Assembly: GCA_934555895.1 (NCBI GenBank)
Contig: CAKTFH010000029.1
Location: 1 to 27,174, forward strand
Direction of reading: 5' to 3'
DNA from: an uncultured Muribaculaceae bacterium
GTDB lineage: Bacteria > Bacteroidota > Bacteroidia > Bacteroidales > Muribaculaceae
DNA: 27,174 nucleotides
In this document: one piece after another, positions 7,258-16,476 of the stretch
Numbering within the stretch: position 1 is the first letter of the stretch
Layout: each line of letters begins with the position of its first letter
Program-made: the position numbers and the translations under genes
Notes under the pieces: generated by a model
The model's input: the letters and a program-made list of their open reading frames with translations, nothing else
Database searches by the model: none
What the model was told of the DNA's origin: nothing

Positions 7258-8427
7258 ATGTCAACTGAAAACAATGTGCGCCACAGGATAGTGTGGCTTG
7301 ATGTAATCAGGCTTGTGGCGATGTTGATGGTAATCGGAGTTCACTGCATCGACCCGTTTTATATTTCACCGGTGATGCGCGGCAATGCGGAATATACATA
7401 TTGGGCCGCTGTCTACGGATCGATGTTCCGGCCTTCGGTGCCCCTTTTCGTCATGATGACGGGATTGCTGCTGCTTCCCTACACAGGCAAGTCGTTCGGA
7501 GCTTTTTACAAGAAACGCATCTTCAGGGTTCTGTTTCCGTTTTTGATATGGTCAGTTCTCTACAACATGTTTCCCTGGTTCACCGGCATTCTCGGGCTGC
7601 CCAAGGAAATCATAGGCCAGTTTTTCTGCTACACACAGGGGAGCGAGTCGCAGAGCCTTGTCGACTCGCTCAAGGATGTAGCCATGATACCGTTCAATTT
7701 CAGCCATAAGGAGAATCATATGTGGTACATCTATCTCATCATAGGTATGTACCTTTATATACCATTCTTCTCGGCATGGATTGAAAAAGCCGATTTAAAA
7801 ACTAAAAAGATATTTCTTACAATATGGGGAGTATCATTGTTTGTCCCGTATCTGAGAGAATTTATAGGCAATATGCTGTTTGACCGCAGCAGTTATATCT
7901 TGGGAACCGATACATGGAATGAATTCGGGATGCTATACTATTTTGCCGGATTCATCGGCTATCTTTTCATGGGCTACTTTGTGCGTGAGGGAAATAACTG
8001 GAGCGTGAAAAAGACACTGTGCCTGAGCATACTTATGTTCGCCGCCGGTTTCTATGTCACCTATACCGGTTTCAGCACCTACGCCGCGCGTCCCGACGCC
8101 ACTGAGACAGAGATGGAGCTTTTCTTCACATTCTGTTCTCCTAACGTTCTGCTCATGACATTAGCCGTATTCCTGTTGCTGCAGAAAGTCAGGATTGAGA
8201 ACAAGCGTGTCATCAGCCTCCTCGCCAATATGACGAAATGCGGATTCGGAATTTATATGGTGCACTATTTCATTGTCGGGCCGTTCTTCCTGCTGATAGG
8301 TCCGTCGTCTATTCCTATTCCCCTTCAGGTTCCCCTTATGGCAGTCTGCATATTTTTCTGCAGCTGGGCAGTAACGGCCGCCATATACAAAATATTCCCC
8401 AACAAAGCACGCTATATCATGGGATAA
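7258..8427 (+). CDS. Membrane acyltransferase, acyltransferase-3 family
   Basis: This 389-residue polytopic protein belongs to the acyltransferase-3 (OafA/NodX/WecH-like) family. These integral inner-membrane enzymes transfer acetyl or similar acyl groups to sugars of lipopolysaccharide, capsule or other envelope glycans. The family hallmark in the first helix, an arginine and a histidine eleven residues apart, is present as Arg18 and His29 in WLDVIRLVAMLMVIGVHC. About ten hydrophobic segments follow, including the conserved early segment RPSVPLFVMMTGLLLL and a late helix with GFGIYMVHYFIVGPFFLL. Length is typical and complete. It is transcribed alone, divergent from one secreted protein and convergent with another. 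The acceptor glycan is not identifiable. A role in modifying secreted glycoproteins or envelope sugars is only suggested by neighbourhood. Confidence 0.88.
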   Translation: MSTENNVRHRIVWLDVIRLVAMLMVIGVHCIDPFYISPVMRGNAEYTYWAAVYGSMFRPSVPLFVMMTGLLLLPYTGKSFGAFYKKRIFRVLFPFLIWSVLYNMFPWFTGILGLPKEIIGQFFCYTQGSESQSLVDSLKDVAMIPFNFSHKENHMWYIYLIIGMYLYIPFFSAWIEKADLKTKKIFLTIWGVSLFVPYLREFIGNMLFDRSSYILGTDTWNEFGMLYYFAGFIGYLFMGYFVREGNNWSVKKTLCLSILMFAAGFYVTYTGFSTYAARPDATETEMELFFTFCSPNVLLMTLAVFLLLQKVRIENKRVISLLANMTKCGFGIYMVHYFIVGPFFLLIGPSSIPIPLQVPLMAVCIFFCSWAVTAAIYKIFPNKARYIMG

Positions 8428-8456
8428 AATCTTGATATAGACTACACTGAAATAAT

Positions 8457-8505
8457 AAGTGCCCCCCTAAAGTCGGACAAACCGTCTAACTTTATGGGGG
8501 CACTT
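8457..8505. repeat. 49-bp near-perfect hairpin: bidirectional terminator or fused IS3-type ends
   Basis: Two 22-base arms (8457-8478 and 8484-8505) flank a 5-base loop. They differ at three positions, one of which is still a G-T pair. Each arm contains AGTGCCCCC followed by TAAAGT and GAC. From memory this resembles the terminal inverted repeats of Bacteroidetes IS3-family elements, whose tips read TGAAGTGCCCCC. There is no T-run after either arm. It separates two convergent genes, so a terminator role is also reasonable. Confidence 0.6.
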
Positions 8506-8550
8506 CATTGAAGTCTATCCCTATGCGAGGGAATCAGCGTTTGTTTTCCT

Positions 8551-11500
8551 TTATTTCACCAGCACCTTGGTGGCTTTACCGTCCTGCCAGCGGATGTAGA
8601 TACCTTCTGTGGGGTTGTCAACACGTATACCCTGGAGGTTGAAATATTCGGCTTCGCCGGCTTCCGCCTCGACGGTTGCAATACCTGTGGCCGTATCGAC
8701 TGTCAGAGCCTCGCAGGGACGCGACTCGCCGACCGAGTAAACTGCGGATACACGGAATGTGAGTACACCTGAGCCTTCATGGCTGTAAGAGGCTTCGGCT
8801 ACGGGAGCATCATTGAGTTTCACTCCGTCGCAATATACATTGTAGCCCTCGAGAGTGGCGTCGGAAGGAACTACGCCTGCCTCATCAAACGTGAAGTCGT
8901 CGAGATAAAGGGCATAAGTATCGTAAGATGTGTGACGGATTGCGAAATATTCGGCGCCCTCAGGGAGTGCTACAGTGTATTCTGTCCATGTTTCGGCAGC
9001 CTCATCCACGGTGGTGAGTAGTTCGAAAGATGTGGTCTCGGCATCGGTATACGACACAAGCACCTCGAAGCTCTCGGGATAACCGCTTGTGAAGCTCTTG
9101 GCCCAGAAGGAAAGGGTCTGTGCGGCACCGCTGAGAGCGGGTGAGATGAGCCAGTTGTCGTTCACGCGGTCGCAACTCCATGCCACAAGCATCGATTTGC
9201 CACTGTGGGGATCGGCGTCGAGATACTGCTCCTCGGGGATTCCGCTTTCAGAAGGAGTAAACAACTGATAAGCCTGAGGCTGGGTGCGGTAGGGATTGAG
9301 CACATCGTCAAGGAAGCGGTAGGTGGCACGACCGTCGCCATCCACAAAATGGAATCCGCCGAAATCGCTTATCGTGAAATGCTCGTAGGCAGGGTTCTCG
9401 AAGTCCTCTACACGAGTGGCAGGTGCTGTGAGGGCAGCCATGTCGATGGCATCCCAACTGAGCGTCACATTACCGTTATCGGCAACAGCGGTGAGACCTG
9501 CAGGAGCCGGATACTCGGGGAAAAGCACAGCGATATCGCCGGCGGCCGTCAGCTGCTCATCCTTGCCGGGAACAGTTGCGGTGAACTTCACACTGAGCAT
9601 ATCGGGCGAGAGAAGCGACGATGGAACTTCGAACTCGGCCTTTGCTATTTTTCCGCTCCCGAAGTCGGGAAGAGTTGCAGTGGCAATCTCCTCGCCGTCG
9701 ACAGCGAGTGTCACGCCGGCACCGCTGAGTGGCGATGTGCCTATGTTCTCAACAACAAGATATGCAGGCGCGTTTTCTCCGGCCTTCACATTGGCTGGTA
9801 TGCTGAGGTAACTGATGCGTGCATCCTGATCCTTGAGGTCGATTACACGGATATTGTCGAAAGGCACGCTCCATGTCTGGTCGGCGGTGTTGTGCACGGC
9901 GCTCACCATCACGCCAATCTGAATGTAACGGGCATTCTTATAGGGTGCGAGGTCGATGCGGCAGAGGGCCCATTCATCAGTGGGGTTTTCCTTTAGATTC
10001 AGACTTTTGACAACCTCGAAAGGCTTGCCGTCGACAGCGAGTTTGGCATCGAGCACACTGCCTTTGCCCTGATAGAAGAACTCAAATACAGGATTTGCGG
10101 CGCCGCTGATATCAATCTTTGTGGAGAAGAAGCCATAAGTGGCATCCTTCTGGTAAGGAAGGAAGAGGAAGAAACCATTATCGGCATCCTGCGAGTTGAG
10201 ATACTCAGGTTCAACACCCTCGTCAGCATCAGCGTTGGTCTGCAGTTCGTTGTCCCACAGAGTGCCGTTCAGGAAGTCACCCTGGCTATCTGGGTCTACC
10301 GCCCACATCTGCGCATAGTTACCGTCGGTGAAACTGTCGACAAACGGCAGAGTCTCGGGCTGGCCGACAATCACTATATCGGAGGTTGAAGCGCTGGAGA
10401 TATAGTAGTCGTCCTGGAACGACGCTGTCACCTGGTAGGCCACGAAATCCTGACCGTCGATATCACTGTAGTCGAATGTGTAGCTTGTGTCTTTTGTCAT
10501 AGCGATAGCGGGGTCATAATACGAACCGAAAGCGTCGAATATATAGTAAGTCACATCGTCTACATCCACATAGCCGCCATTCTCACCGACCTCGGTGGGC
10601 GCATCCCAGCTGAAAGTCACATGCTTGTAATCGTCGGAAAGCTGGACTTTTAGATTCTGCAGCGGCTGCGGGTTGTCGTAACCGGCATAGAGACCTGTAA
10701 GAAGTGCCGGCTCTCCGACTGTCTCGCCCACATATGCAACGGCCTCAAATCGGTTGTTGGGACCGTTGAAAATATCAGTTGTCTGGAATGTGAGAGTCTG
10801 ACCGGGCTGCACATCGGTTATCTCCTGTTTGTAGGCCCAGTTGGTGGTGAGCACAACCTTTGAAATTTTCTCCAGAGGTTTGCCGCTGGCTGTGAGGGTA
10901 GGAGCCACATATGTGACGGTAGCGGCGAGCTCGCCCTTGGGAGCCATCTCCACACTGAGTATGCCGGCTGCTGCGGGCTCCACGACAGTCGAGCTCTCCA
11001 CAACGCTGAAATTGCTTAATCTCAACACACCCCCTTGTCCGGCCTTCGAAACAGCATGGAAGCCGAAATAATATGCTCCGGTGGCATCGACTGTGAAGGT
11101 CTGTGTCCTGGTCTCGGCCTTCTTGTTATTATATTTTATGGAGAAAACAGGCACAAGTTCTGTGGTCATGGCCTCGGGAGTGACATCGCTGCCAAGCCTT
11201 ACCTCCAGAAGGTCCTCTATTTTCTCAAAGTTCATGTACGAATCGAACGAGAGCGTGTAATCTTTTCCGGCCTCGAGTTTGACAGGAACGGAGATGAGCC
11301 AGTCGTCGCAATCGTTTGTAGCCTTGCTTGTCATAATTGCCGAGCTGTCGGAGAAACCACCCGGCTTCCACTCGGTGCCGTCGCCGTCACCGTCGATAAC
11401 CGTGTAATCTTTCACTTCGGTGTTTCTACCGAGGGTGTGGCTGAAAGGCACCTCAATGGTATTTTCGGGCAACACAACCGGAGCCTCGCACTCATCGATG

Positions 11501-12138
11501 CCGAAATTGCAGAGCTTGACAGTGCCACCCTGACCAACTTTAGTCACCACATGGAAACCGATGTAATATTCACCGTCGGCAGCGACACCGAACGGCTGCT
11601 CTTGCTTGATAAAAGCCTTGTCGTTGCACGGTATTGAATAAACCGGCATAAGCTCGGTGGTCATGGCCTCGACAGTGGCGTCGGTTCCCAAACGCACCTC
11701 CATCAAGTCCTCGGTCTTGCTCAATACCATGCCTGCCTCGAAAGAAAGCTTATAATATTTACCCGCCTCGAGTTTCACCGGCACAGAAATCAGCCAGTCG
11801 TCGGCGTCCTGCGTCGCAAGACTATTGGTCATGCAGACCGAATGGGCTGTAAAGCCACCCGGTTTCCAGCCTGTGCCGTCGCCGTTGGCATCGATGACAG
11901 TGTAATCAGCCACCTCGCTGCCTTTGCCGAGAGTGTGTAGGAACGGTACGGTGACCACATTGTTTTCGGCCACGTTGGCCTTCACACGGTTAGGCACCGG
12001 CTTCTGCAACGCGAGAGTGCGCTCAAAAACCGGAACGATGGTCTTCATTGCAGATTTCGTTGCCCTTGTCGGCAAGGAAGCGAAAACCGCAGGTGCCGCG
12101 AGAGCTAAAATTGCGGCAATAAGTAGATGTTTTCTCAT
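8551..12138 (-). CDS. Large secreted multidomain adhesin-like protein with tandem repeat modules and sorting-like tail
   Basis: This 1195-residue protein has a signal peptide (MRKHLLIAAILALAAPAVFA, residues 1-20). Two tandem modules follow at residues 61-214 and 227-380. Both carry HTLG, DYTVID, GDGT, WKPGGF, DDWLISVPVKLEAGK, EVRLG, AMTTEL and GQGG. Next come a fibronectin-III-like stretch (LKVQLSDDYKHVTFSWDAP), a jelly-roll-like region (LPFVDSFTDGNYAQMWAVD), a CARDB-like region (KAGENAPAYLVVENIGTSPL) and another Fn3-like strand (NVTLSWDAIDMAAL). A choice-of-anchor-J-like domain with DNWLISPALSGAAQTLSFWA comes before the tail. The last 35 residues (YFNLQGIRVDNPTEGIYI) resemble a sorting domain. 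The ATG at 12138 is chosen because the signal peptide begins there, although the frame is open upstream. A good promoter lies at 12197-12228. Adhesion or glycan binding is plausible; no catalytic motif was seen. Confidence 0.82.
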   Translation of the reverse strand: MRKHLLIAAILALAAPAVFASLPTRATKSAMKTIVPVFERTLALQKPVPNRVKANVAENNVVTVPFLHTLGKGSEVADYTVIDANGDGTGWKPGGFTAHSVCMTNSLATQDADDWLISVPVKLEAGKYYKLSFEAGMVLSKTEDLMEVRLGTDATVEAMTTELMPVYSIPCNDKAFIKQEQPFGVAADGEYYIGFHVVTKVGQGGTVKLCNFGIDECEAPVVLPENTIEVPFSHTLGRNTEVKDYTVIDGDGDGTEWKPGGFSDSSAIMTSKATNDCDDWLISVPVKLEAGKDYTLSFDSYMNFEKIEDLLEVRLGSDVTPEAMTTELVPVFSIKYNNKKAETRTQTFTVDATGAYYFGFHAVSKAGQGGVLRLSNFSVVESSTVVEPAAAGILSVEMAPKGELAATVTYVAPTLTASGKPLEKISKVVLTTNWAYKQEITDVQPGQTLTFQTTDIFNGPNNRFEAVAYVGETVGEPALLTGLYAGYDNPQPLQNLKVQLSDDYKHVTFSWDAPTEVGENGGYVDVDDVTYYIFDAFGSYYDPAIAMTKDTSYTFDYSDIDGQDFVAYQVTASFQDDYYISSASTSDIVIVGQPETLPFVDSFTDGNYAQMWAVDPDSQGDFLNGTLWDNELQTNADADEGVEPEYLNSQDADNGFFLFLPYQKDATYGFFSTKIDISGAANPVFEFFYQGKGSVLDAKLAVDGKPFEVVKSLNLKENPTDEWALCRIDLAPYKNARYIQIGVMVSAVHNTADQTWSVPFDNIRVIDLKDQDARISYLSIPANVKAGENAPAYLVVENIGTSPLSGAGVTLAVDGEEIATATLPDFGSGKIAKAEFEVPSSLLSPDMLSVKFTATVPGKDEQLTAAGDIAVLFPEYPAPAGLTAVADNGNVTLSWDAIDMAALTAPATRVEDFENPAYEHFTISDFGGFHFVDGDGRATYRFLDDVLNPYRTQPQAYQLFTPSESGIPEEQYLDADPHSGKSMLVAWSCDRVNDNWLISPALSGAAQTLSFWAKSFTSGYPESFEVLVSYTDAETTSFELLTTVDEAAETWTEYTVALPEGAEYFAIRHTSYDTYALYLDDFTFDEAGVVPSDATLEGYNVYCDGVKLNDAPVAEASYSHEGSGVLTFRVSAVYSVGESRPCEALTVDTATGIATVEAEAGEAEYFNLQGIRVDNPTEGIYIRWQDGKATKVLVK
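10999..11460 (-). repeat. Repeat module 2 of the 1195-aa protein
   Basis: This encodes residues 227-380, the second of two in-frame modules with a period of 166 residues. It shares with module 1 the blocks DYTVID, WKPGGF, DDWLISVPVKLEAGK and AMTTEL. The DNA has diverged, so the duplication is old or under divergent selection. Confidence 0.8.
11497..11958 (-). repeat. Repeat module 1 of the 1195-aa protein
   Basis: This encodes residues 61-214, the first copy of the module described for 10999-11460. A single, more diverged version of the same module occurs in the 699-aa protein (DADDWLVTPPFYLTEGSKY, YYIGLHA). Confidence 0.8.
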
Positions 12139-12196
12139 ATAGTTTGTGAATTTGTTGGTTTTTTCGTCAAAATGCCAATGTTCGTGATGTATTTTG

Positions 12197-12228
12197 CAAA
12201 AATAGACACAATAGTTCAAAATATCAAA
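12197..12228 (-). promoter_or_regulatory. Promoter of the 1195-aa secreted protein gene
   Basis: On the minus strand TTTG (12228-12225) and TATTTTTG (12204-12197) are 20 bases apart, a full Bacteroidetes -33/-7 match. A 58-base gap separates the box from the ATG at 12138. This supports that start over upstream in-frame codons that overlap the promoter. Confidence 0.65.
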
Positions 12229-12313
12229 CATTTTGCCATAAAACTGCAAAATCCCGGTTTCGTGAATAAAATCGGAGACAGAATCAGCAAAAGAAATCTT
12301 GAGAAAGGAAAAA

Positions 12314-14701
12314 TCAGAAAGGATAGCCCACAGAAAAGTGGAAAGAAGTGTCGCGCCCCCAACGAGGATGTATCAGCGGCCAGCGCTCCTGCCCCTCGGC
12401 AGGATTATGAGCTTTCACGCCCATGTCGAAACGTAGAAGAAAATAATTGAAATCCATGCGCAGACCTATGCCATAGCTGAGCGCAATCTCCTTATAGAAT
12501 GAGTTGAAACGGAACATGCCGCCTTTTTGATTAGGATAATCATGGATTGTCCACACATTGCCGGCATCGATAAATACAGCACCCTCGAACACCCAGAAAA
12601 GTTTATTACGATACTCAAGGTTGATGAGCAGCGAGATATCGCCACATTGGTTGATAAAGTCTGTCACAGAATTGCGCGAATCGTAGCTACCAGGGCCGAG
12701 TGTGCGCACATTCCAACCCCTCACACCGTTGGCGCCTCCCGCATAAAAACGTTTCTCAAACGGCACCATGTGCGAGTTGCCGTAAGGGAAGGCAATGCCC
12801 GCACCCACATGAAAAGCAATGGAGTTGCGCGAGGTGAAACGATGACTGATGGAATAGTCGACCTCCCCCTTTAGATATTGAGCATACTGAATGCCGAAGA
12901 CTTTGTAGGCGCCATCGCTGCGGTGCTGCCCTATGGCCGACGATATGGCATAAAGCAGAGCACCGGCAGTCTCGGCCGATGCACGCACCGTGTAGGTGTT
13001 GGTCTGCCAAGGTGAATTGCCGGGCATGTTGGTGGCTGCCGGGCGCCGGTTGGTGTGATACCATGTGTAGCCCATGCGCATTATGAAGTGGTCTTCATAA
13101 CTGTAGCGCAGCAAAGGGTTGTCAGGGGCGATGTTGTCGATGAAATTGAGAGTGGATTTCGGCAAATTCACCACATTGATGTCGATTAGGTCGAATGTGC
13201 GGCGGGTTAGGTTGTTACGGTCAGCCCATTTGTAGCGCCATGCAGCGCCGCCTATGATGCGAGTGTATTCCGGACGGTCCTGACGCATGAATGTGAAGGC
13301 GAACTCGGTGCTGGCCCTCATTTTTTGCTTGAATCCGCTACGCAGGAAGGGAGCCTTGAATGTGGGGAAAGTTATACCCAGCTCACCAGCGAGCTCGGTA
13401 TAGCAGTCGTTGATAAGTCCGTCGAGATTGCCGGAAAGGCTTTCGTATGCTCCACGGAATTTTGCAGTCAGCTGCTCGCCGCCACGTGCGAGGTTTCGAT
13501 GCTGGAAAGTGACACCTCCACCCACTCCGAAATCGCCTTCGGAATTGGTGCCCTCAAGCTCCACTGTCACACCCATCTTTTTGGTACGTGAAAGCAGGAT
13601 GTAGGCGTCGAGCATCTGCTCATCTTCATTTTCACCCTGGCCCGCATCACGTGTGAGTATGTTCACGTATCGGAGTATCGACAGGCGGTTGAAAGCTTCA
13701 TATGTGCGGTCGATGCCCGTGGAGGAATAGAGGTCGCCCGGGCGGATGAAACACTGCTCGGCCAGGACCTTCGGCTTAAGATAGGGATCGGGACCATAAA
13801 GAATCAGCATCCCCTCACAGTCGACGGTATCACGCCCGGCGAAATTGAAATCGGTACTGCTGTCACCTGGTGAAAAGTCGGGCACAATCACCACATTGCG
13901 ATACACATAGCGCTTATGGCGCAGCACCTCGGCAGATGCGGTCGGTTCCTCCGACATCTGTTGTGAAGAATCGTGATTCTTCACTCTGGGATTGCGCAGA
14001 ATCATTGTCAGCTCCACCACTTTGCTTCCGGCCACGGTGTCGGCTACAAAACCGATGTTTTCTTTGGTAAAGGCGAAATAACCGTTATTGCGCAATGTCT
14101 CCACAATGATCGTGCGCTGACGGTCGAGCATATTGCGGTCGAGGTGCTCCCCCACCCGTACAGGCCATGCTATGGTATCGGCTTCGAGGATGGCACTGAT
14201 GCGCGGGTCCTCTATGTCATATGCAACCGAACCTATCACATGAGGCTCGCCTGGATAAAGGCGGTAGTCCACTCCCATCTTCTTGCTCGAGCGCTGCGTG
14301 AGCTCGGCCTCCACACGCGCATCGGTATAGCCGCTGTTTACCAGTGCCTGACGCAACTGACGCACGCTTTGGTCGGTGAGCTGCTGGTCATAGACCACCG
14401 GCGGCTCTCCCAACCGACGCAGCCAGCGGTTCCAGCGCGATGTGGAGTCGCGGCCTGAAAGGTTATACACTCCGAGCTGAAGGCGTGCCGCTCCGAGAAC
14501 TTTATGGTTAGGTGTCTGGCGAAGATAGTTGTAAAGCTGCTTTACCGGCACTTTAGAACTGTCAGCCACTGAAATGCTTACCTTGTCGAGCAGGAACGCA
14601 CCGTCAGGCACATGACGGGTAGAGCTGCACCCCGCCAGCAGCAGGGCACACACCACCAAACATGCAGCACTTAAGGCGCCTCTCAGACGGAAAAGCCTCA
14701 T
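12314..14701 (-). CDS. BamA/TamA-family outer membrane lipoprotein (TamL-like)
   Basis: This 795-residue protein begins with a lipoprotein signal peptide ending in LLLAGC (Cys25). POTRA-like regions cover roughly residues 35-380 (DKVSISVADSSKVPVKQLYNYL; YRNVVIVPDFSPGD; FNRLSILRYVNI). The C-terminal part is an Omp85 beta-barrel with GGVTFQHRNLARGGEQL, the lid-loop type motif FYAGGANGVRGWNVRTLGPG, and a final FHFSVGYPF ending in an aromatic residue as outer membrane proteins do. Bacteroidetes have a lipidated TamA variant called TamL, and this fits. It helps insert or assemble outer-membrane or surface proteins, in some species with TamB. No tamB is adjacent. It is the last gene of the probable ruvX-def-ettA unit, 37 bases after ettA. 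Confidence 0.85.
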   Translation of the reverse strand: MRLFRLRGALSAACLVVCALLLAGCSSTRHVPDGAFLLDKVSISVADSSKVPVKQLYNYLRQTPNHKVLGAARLQLGVYNLSGRDSTSRWNRWLRRLGEPPVVYDQQLTDQSVRQLRQALVNSGYTDARVEAELTQRSSKKMGVDYRLYPGEPHVIGSVAYDIEDPRISAILEADTIAWPVRVGEHLDRNMLDRQRTIIVETLRNNGYFAFTKENIGFVADTVAGSKVVELTMILRNPRVKNHDSSQQMSEEPTASAEVLRHKRYVYRNVVIVPDFSPGDSSTDFNFAGRDTVDCEGMLILYGPDPYLKPKVLAEQCFIRPGDLYSSTGIDRTYEAFNRLSILRYVNILTRDAGQGENEDEQMLDAYILLSRTKKMGVTVELEGTNSEGDFGVGGGVTFQHRNLARGGEQLTAKFRGAYESLSGNLDGLINDCYTELAGELGITFPTFKAPFLRSGFKQKMRASTEFAFTFMRQDRPEYTRIIGGAAWRYKWADRNNLTRRTFDLIDINVVNLPKSTLNFIDNIAPDNPLLRYSYEDHFIMRMGYTWYHTNRRPAATNMPGNSPWQTNTYTVRASAETAGALLYAISSAIGQHRSDGAYKVFGIQYAQYLKGEVDYSISHRFTSRNSIAFHVGAGIAFPYGNSHMVPFEKRFYAGGANGVRGWNVRTLGPGSYDSRNSVTDFINQCGDISLLINLEYRNKLFWVFEGAVFIDAGNVWTIHDYPNQKGGMFRFNSFYKEIALSYGIGLRMDFNYFLLRFDMGVKAHNPAEGQERWPLIHPRWGRDTSFHFSVGYPF

Positions 14702-14738
14702 TGCGTAAAGCGGATATGACTATGGCTGAACAGTTACT

Positions 14739-16436
14739 TTATTCCATGAGCTTGCGGTAGCGACGGCGAGGAAGCTCTTTGCCACCATTCTGTGCCTTCT
14801 TATAGGCCTCGTAGTCGGAGTAGGAACCCTGATAGAACACCACTTTACCGTCTCCCTCGAACGAAAGGATGTGGGTGCAGATGCGGTCAAGGAACCAACG
14901 ATCGTGGCTTACCACCACAGCGCAACCGGCGAAGTCGTCGAGACCCTCCTCAAGAGCACGCAAAGTGTTCACATCGATATCATTGGTGGGCTCGTCGAGC
15001 AGAAGCACATTGCCCTCCTCTTTCAGAGCCATGGCCAGATGCAGGCGGTTGCGTTCGCCACCGGAAAGCACACCGATTTTTTTCTCCTGATCGGCACCTG
15101 CGAAGTTGAATTTAGAGAGATAGGCACGTGCATTAACATCACGGCCTCCCATACGGAAACTTTCTGTACCCTGCGAAATCACCTGATATACCGTGTGTTC
15201 AGGCACAAGATCGTGATGGCGCTGGTCCACATAGGCTATCTTTACAGTCTCCCCTACATCGAAAGTGCCGGCATCGGGAGTCTCCTGCCCCATGATGAGA
15301 CGGAAAAGTGTGGTCTTGCCTGCGCCGTTGGGGCCTATGACTCCCACAATGCCGTTTGGCGGCAACGAGAAACTGAGGCCGTCGAAAAGCAGCTTGTTGC
15401 CGAAAGCTTTCTTAAGCCCGTTAGCCTCTATGACCTTGTTGCCCAGACGCGGGCCGTTGGGGATGAATATCTCCAGACGCTCCTCACGTTGCTTCTGGTC
15501 CTCGTTGAGGAGTTTGTCGTAGCTCGACAGACGGGCTTTACCCTTTGCCTGACGGGCCTTGGGGGCCATGCGCACCCATTCGAGCTCACGCTCAAGGGTC
15601 TTGCGGCGTTTGCTGGCCTGCTTCTCCTCCTGAGCCATACGCTTTGTCTTCTGCTCGAGCCACGAGGAGTAGTTGCCCTTCCAGGGTATGCCCTCGCCTC
15701 GGTCGAGCTCGAGAATCCACCCGGCTACATGGTCGAGGAAATAGCGGTCGTGGGTGATGGCAATCACCGTGCCGGGATATTGCTGCAGATGCTGCTCGAG
15801 CCAGTCGATGCTCTCGGCGTCGAGGTGGTTGGTAGGCTCGTCGAGCAGAAGCACATCGGGCTGTTGCAGAAGCAGGCGGCAGAGTGCCACACGACGGCGC
15901 TCACCACCCGACAGGGTATCGACCTTCTGGTCATCAGGCGGACACTGGAGCGCATCCATGGCGCGCTCAAGCTTACTGTCGATATTCCATGCATCGGAAG
16001 CATCGAGCGCGTCCTGCAACTCGGCCTGACGCTGGATGAGGGCGTCCATCTTGTCGGGGTCCTCGAGCACATCGGGGTCACCGAAGGCTGCGTTGACCTC
16101 GTCGAACTCGCGCAAGAGGTCCATGATGGGCTGCACGCCTTCGCGCACAACCTCTATCACCGTCTTGTCGGGGTCGAGCTTAGGCTCCTGCTCAAGGTAG
16201 CCTACCGAATATCCTGGAGCAAATACCACATCGCCCTGAATATCCTTATCGATGCCTGCGATAATCTTCAGAAGCGACGATTTTCCTGAACCGTTCAGAC
16301 CGATGATTCCAATCTTCGCTCCATAGAAAAATGAAAGATATATGTTTTTGAGGACCTGTTTCTGAGGGGGATAAGTCTTCGATACTCCCACCATTGAGAA
16401 TATTATCTTCTTGTCGTCGGCGTTAGGTGCTGCCAT
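14739..16436 (-). CDS. ettA: Energy-dependent translational throttle protein EttA (ABC-F ATPase)
   Basis: This 565-residue soluble protein has two ABC ATPase domains and no membrane segments, the ABC-F plan. The first Walker A is GLNGSGKSS (46-54), with signature LSGGERRRVAL and Walker B LLLDEPTNHLD. The linker between domains is basic (KTKRMAQEEKQASKRRKTLERELEWVR ends it, split here by charge). The second Walker A is GPNGAGKTT, with LSGGERNRLHLAMAL and LLLDEPTNDIDVNTLRALE. The second Walker B region and the domain order match EttA rather than Uup or the antibiotic-resistance ABC-Fs. EttA binds the ribosomal E site and gates entry into elongation according to ATP/ADP level. It lies 40 bases after def, another translation-linked gene. 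The call is strong. Confidence 0.93.
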   Translation of the reverse strand: MAAPNADDKKIIFSMVGVSKTYPPQKQVLKNIYLSFFYGAKIGIIGLNGSGKSSLLKIIAGIDKDIQGDVVFAPGYSVGYLEQEPKLDPDKTVIEVVREGVQPIMDLLREFDEVNAAFGDPDVLEDPDKMDALIQRQAELQDALDASDAWNIDSKLERAMDALQCPPDDQKVDTLSGGERRRVALCRLLLQQPDVLLLDEPTNHLDAESIDWLEQHLQQYPGTVIAITHDRYFLDHVAGWILELDRGEGIPWKGNYSSWLEQKTKRMAQEEKQASKRRKTLERELEWVRMAPKARQAKGKARLSSYDKLLNEDQKQREERLEIFIPNGPRLGNKVIEANGLKKAFGNKLLFDGLSFSLPPNGIVGVIGPNGAGKTTLFRLIMGQETPDAGTFDVGETVKIAYVDQRHHDLVPEHTVYQVISQGTESFRMGGRDVNARAYLSKFNFAGADQEKKIGVLSGGERNRLHLAMALKEEGNVLLLDEPTNDIDVNTLRALEEGLDDFAGCAVVVSHDRWFLDRICTHILSFEGDGKVVFYQGSYSDYEAYKKAQNGGKELPRRRYRKLME

Positions 16437-16476
16437 GTAATATTGTTATTTTTCCGGTTATATTGATTTATAAGAA

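Noticed and set aside
9205..9996. 263-codon open frame opposite the 1195-aa secreted protein
   Set aside because: It lies inside a well-supported multidomain gene on the other strand and shows no domain of its own.
14871..16289. Long open frame (472 codons) on the plus strand opposite ettA
   Set aside because: It is the antisense shadow of a gene with all EttA motifs. It has no promoter or recognisable domain, and its composition follows the codon bias of the real gene.
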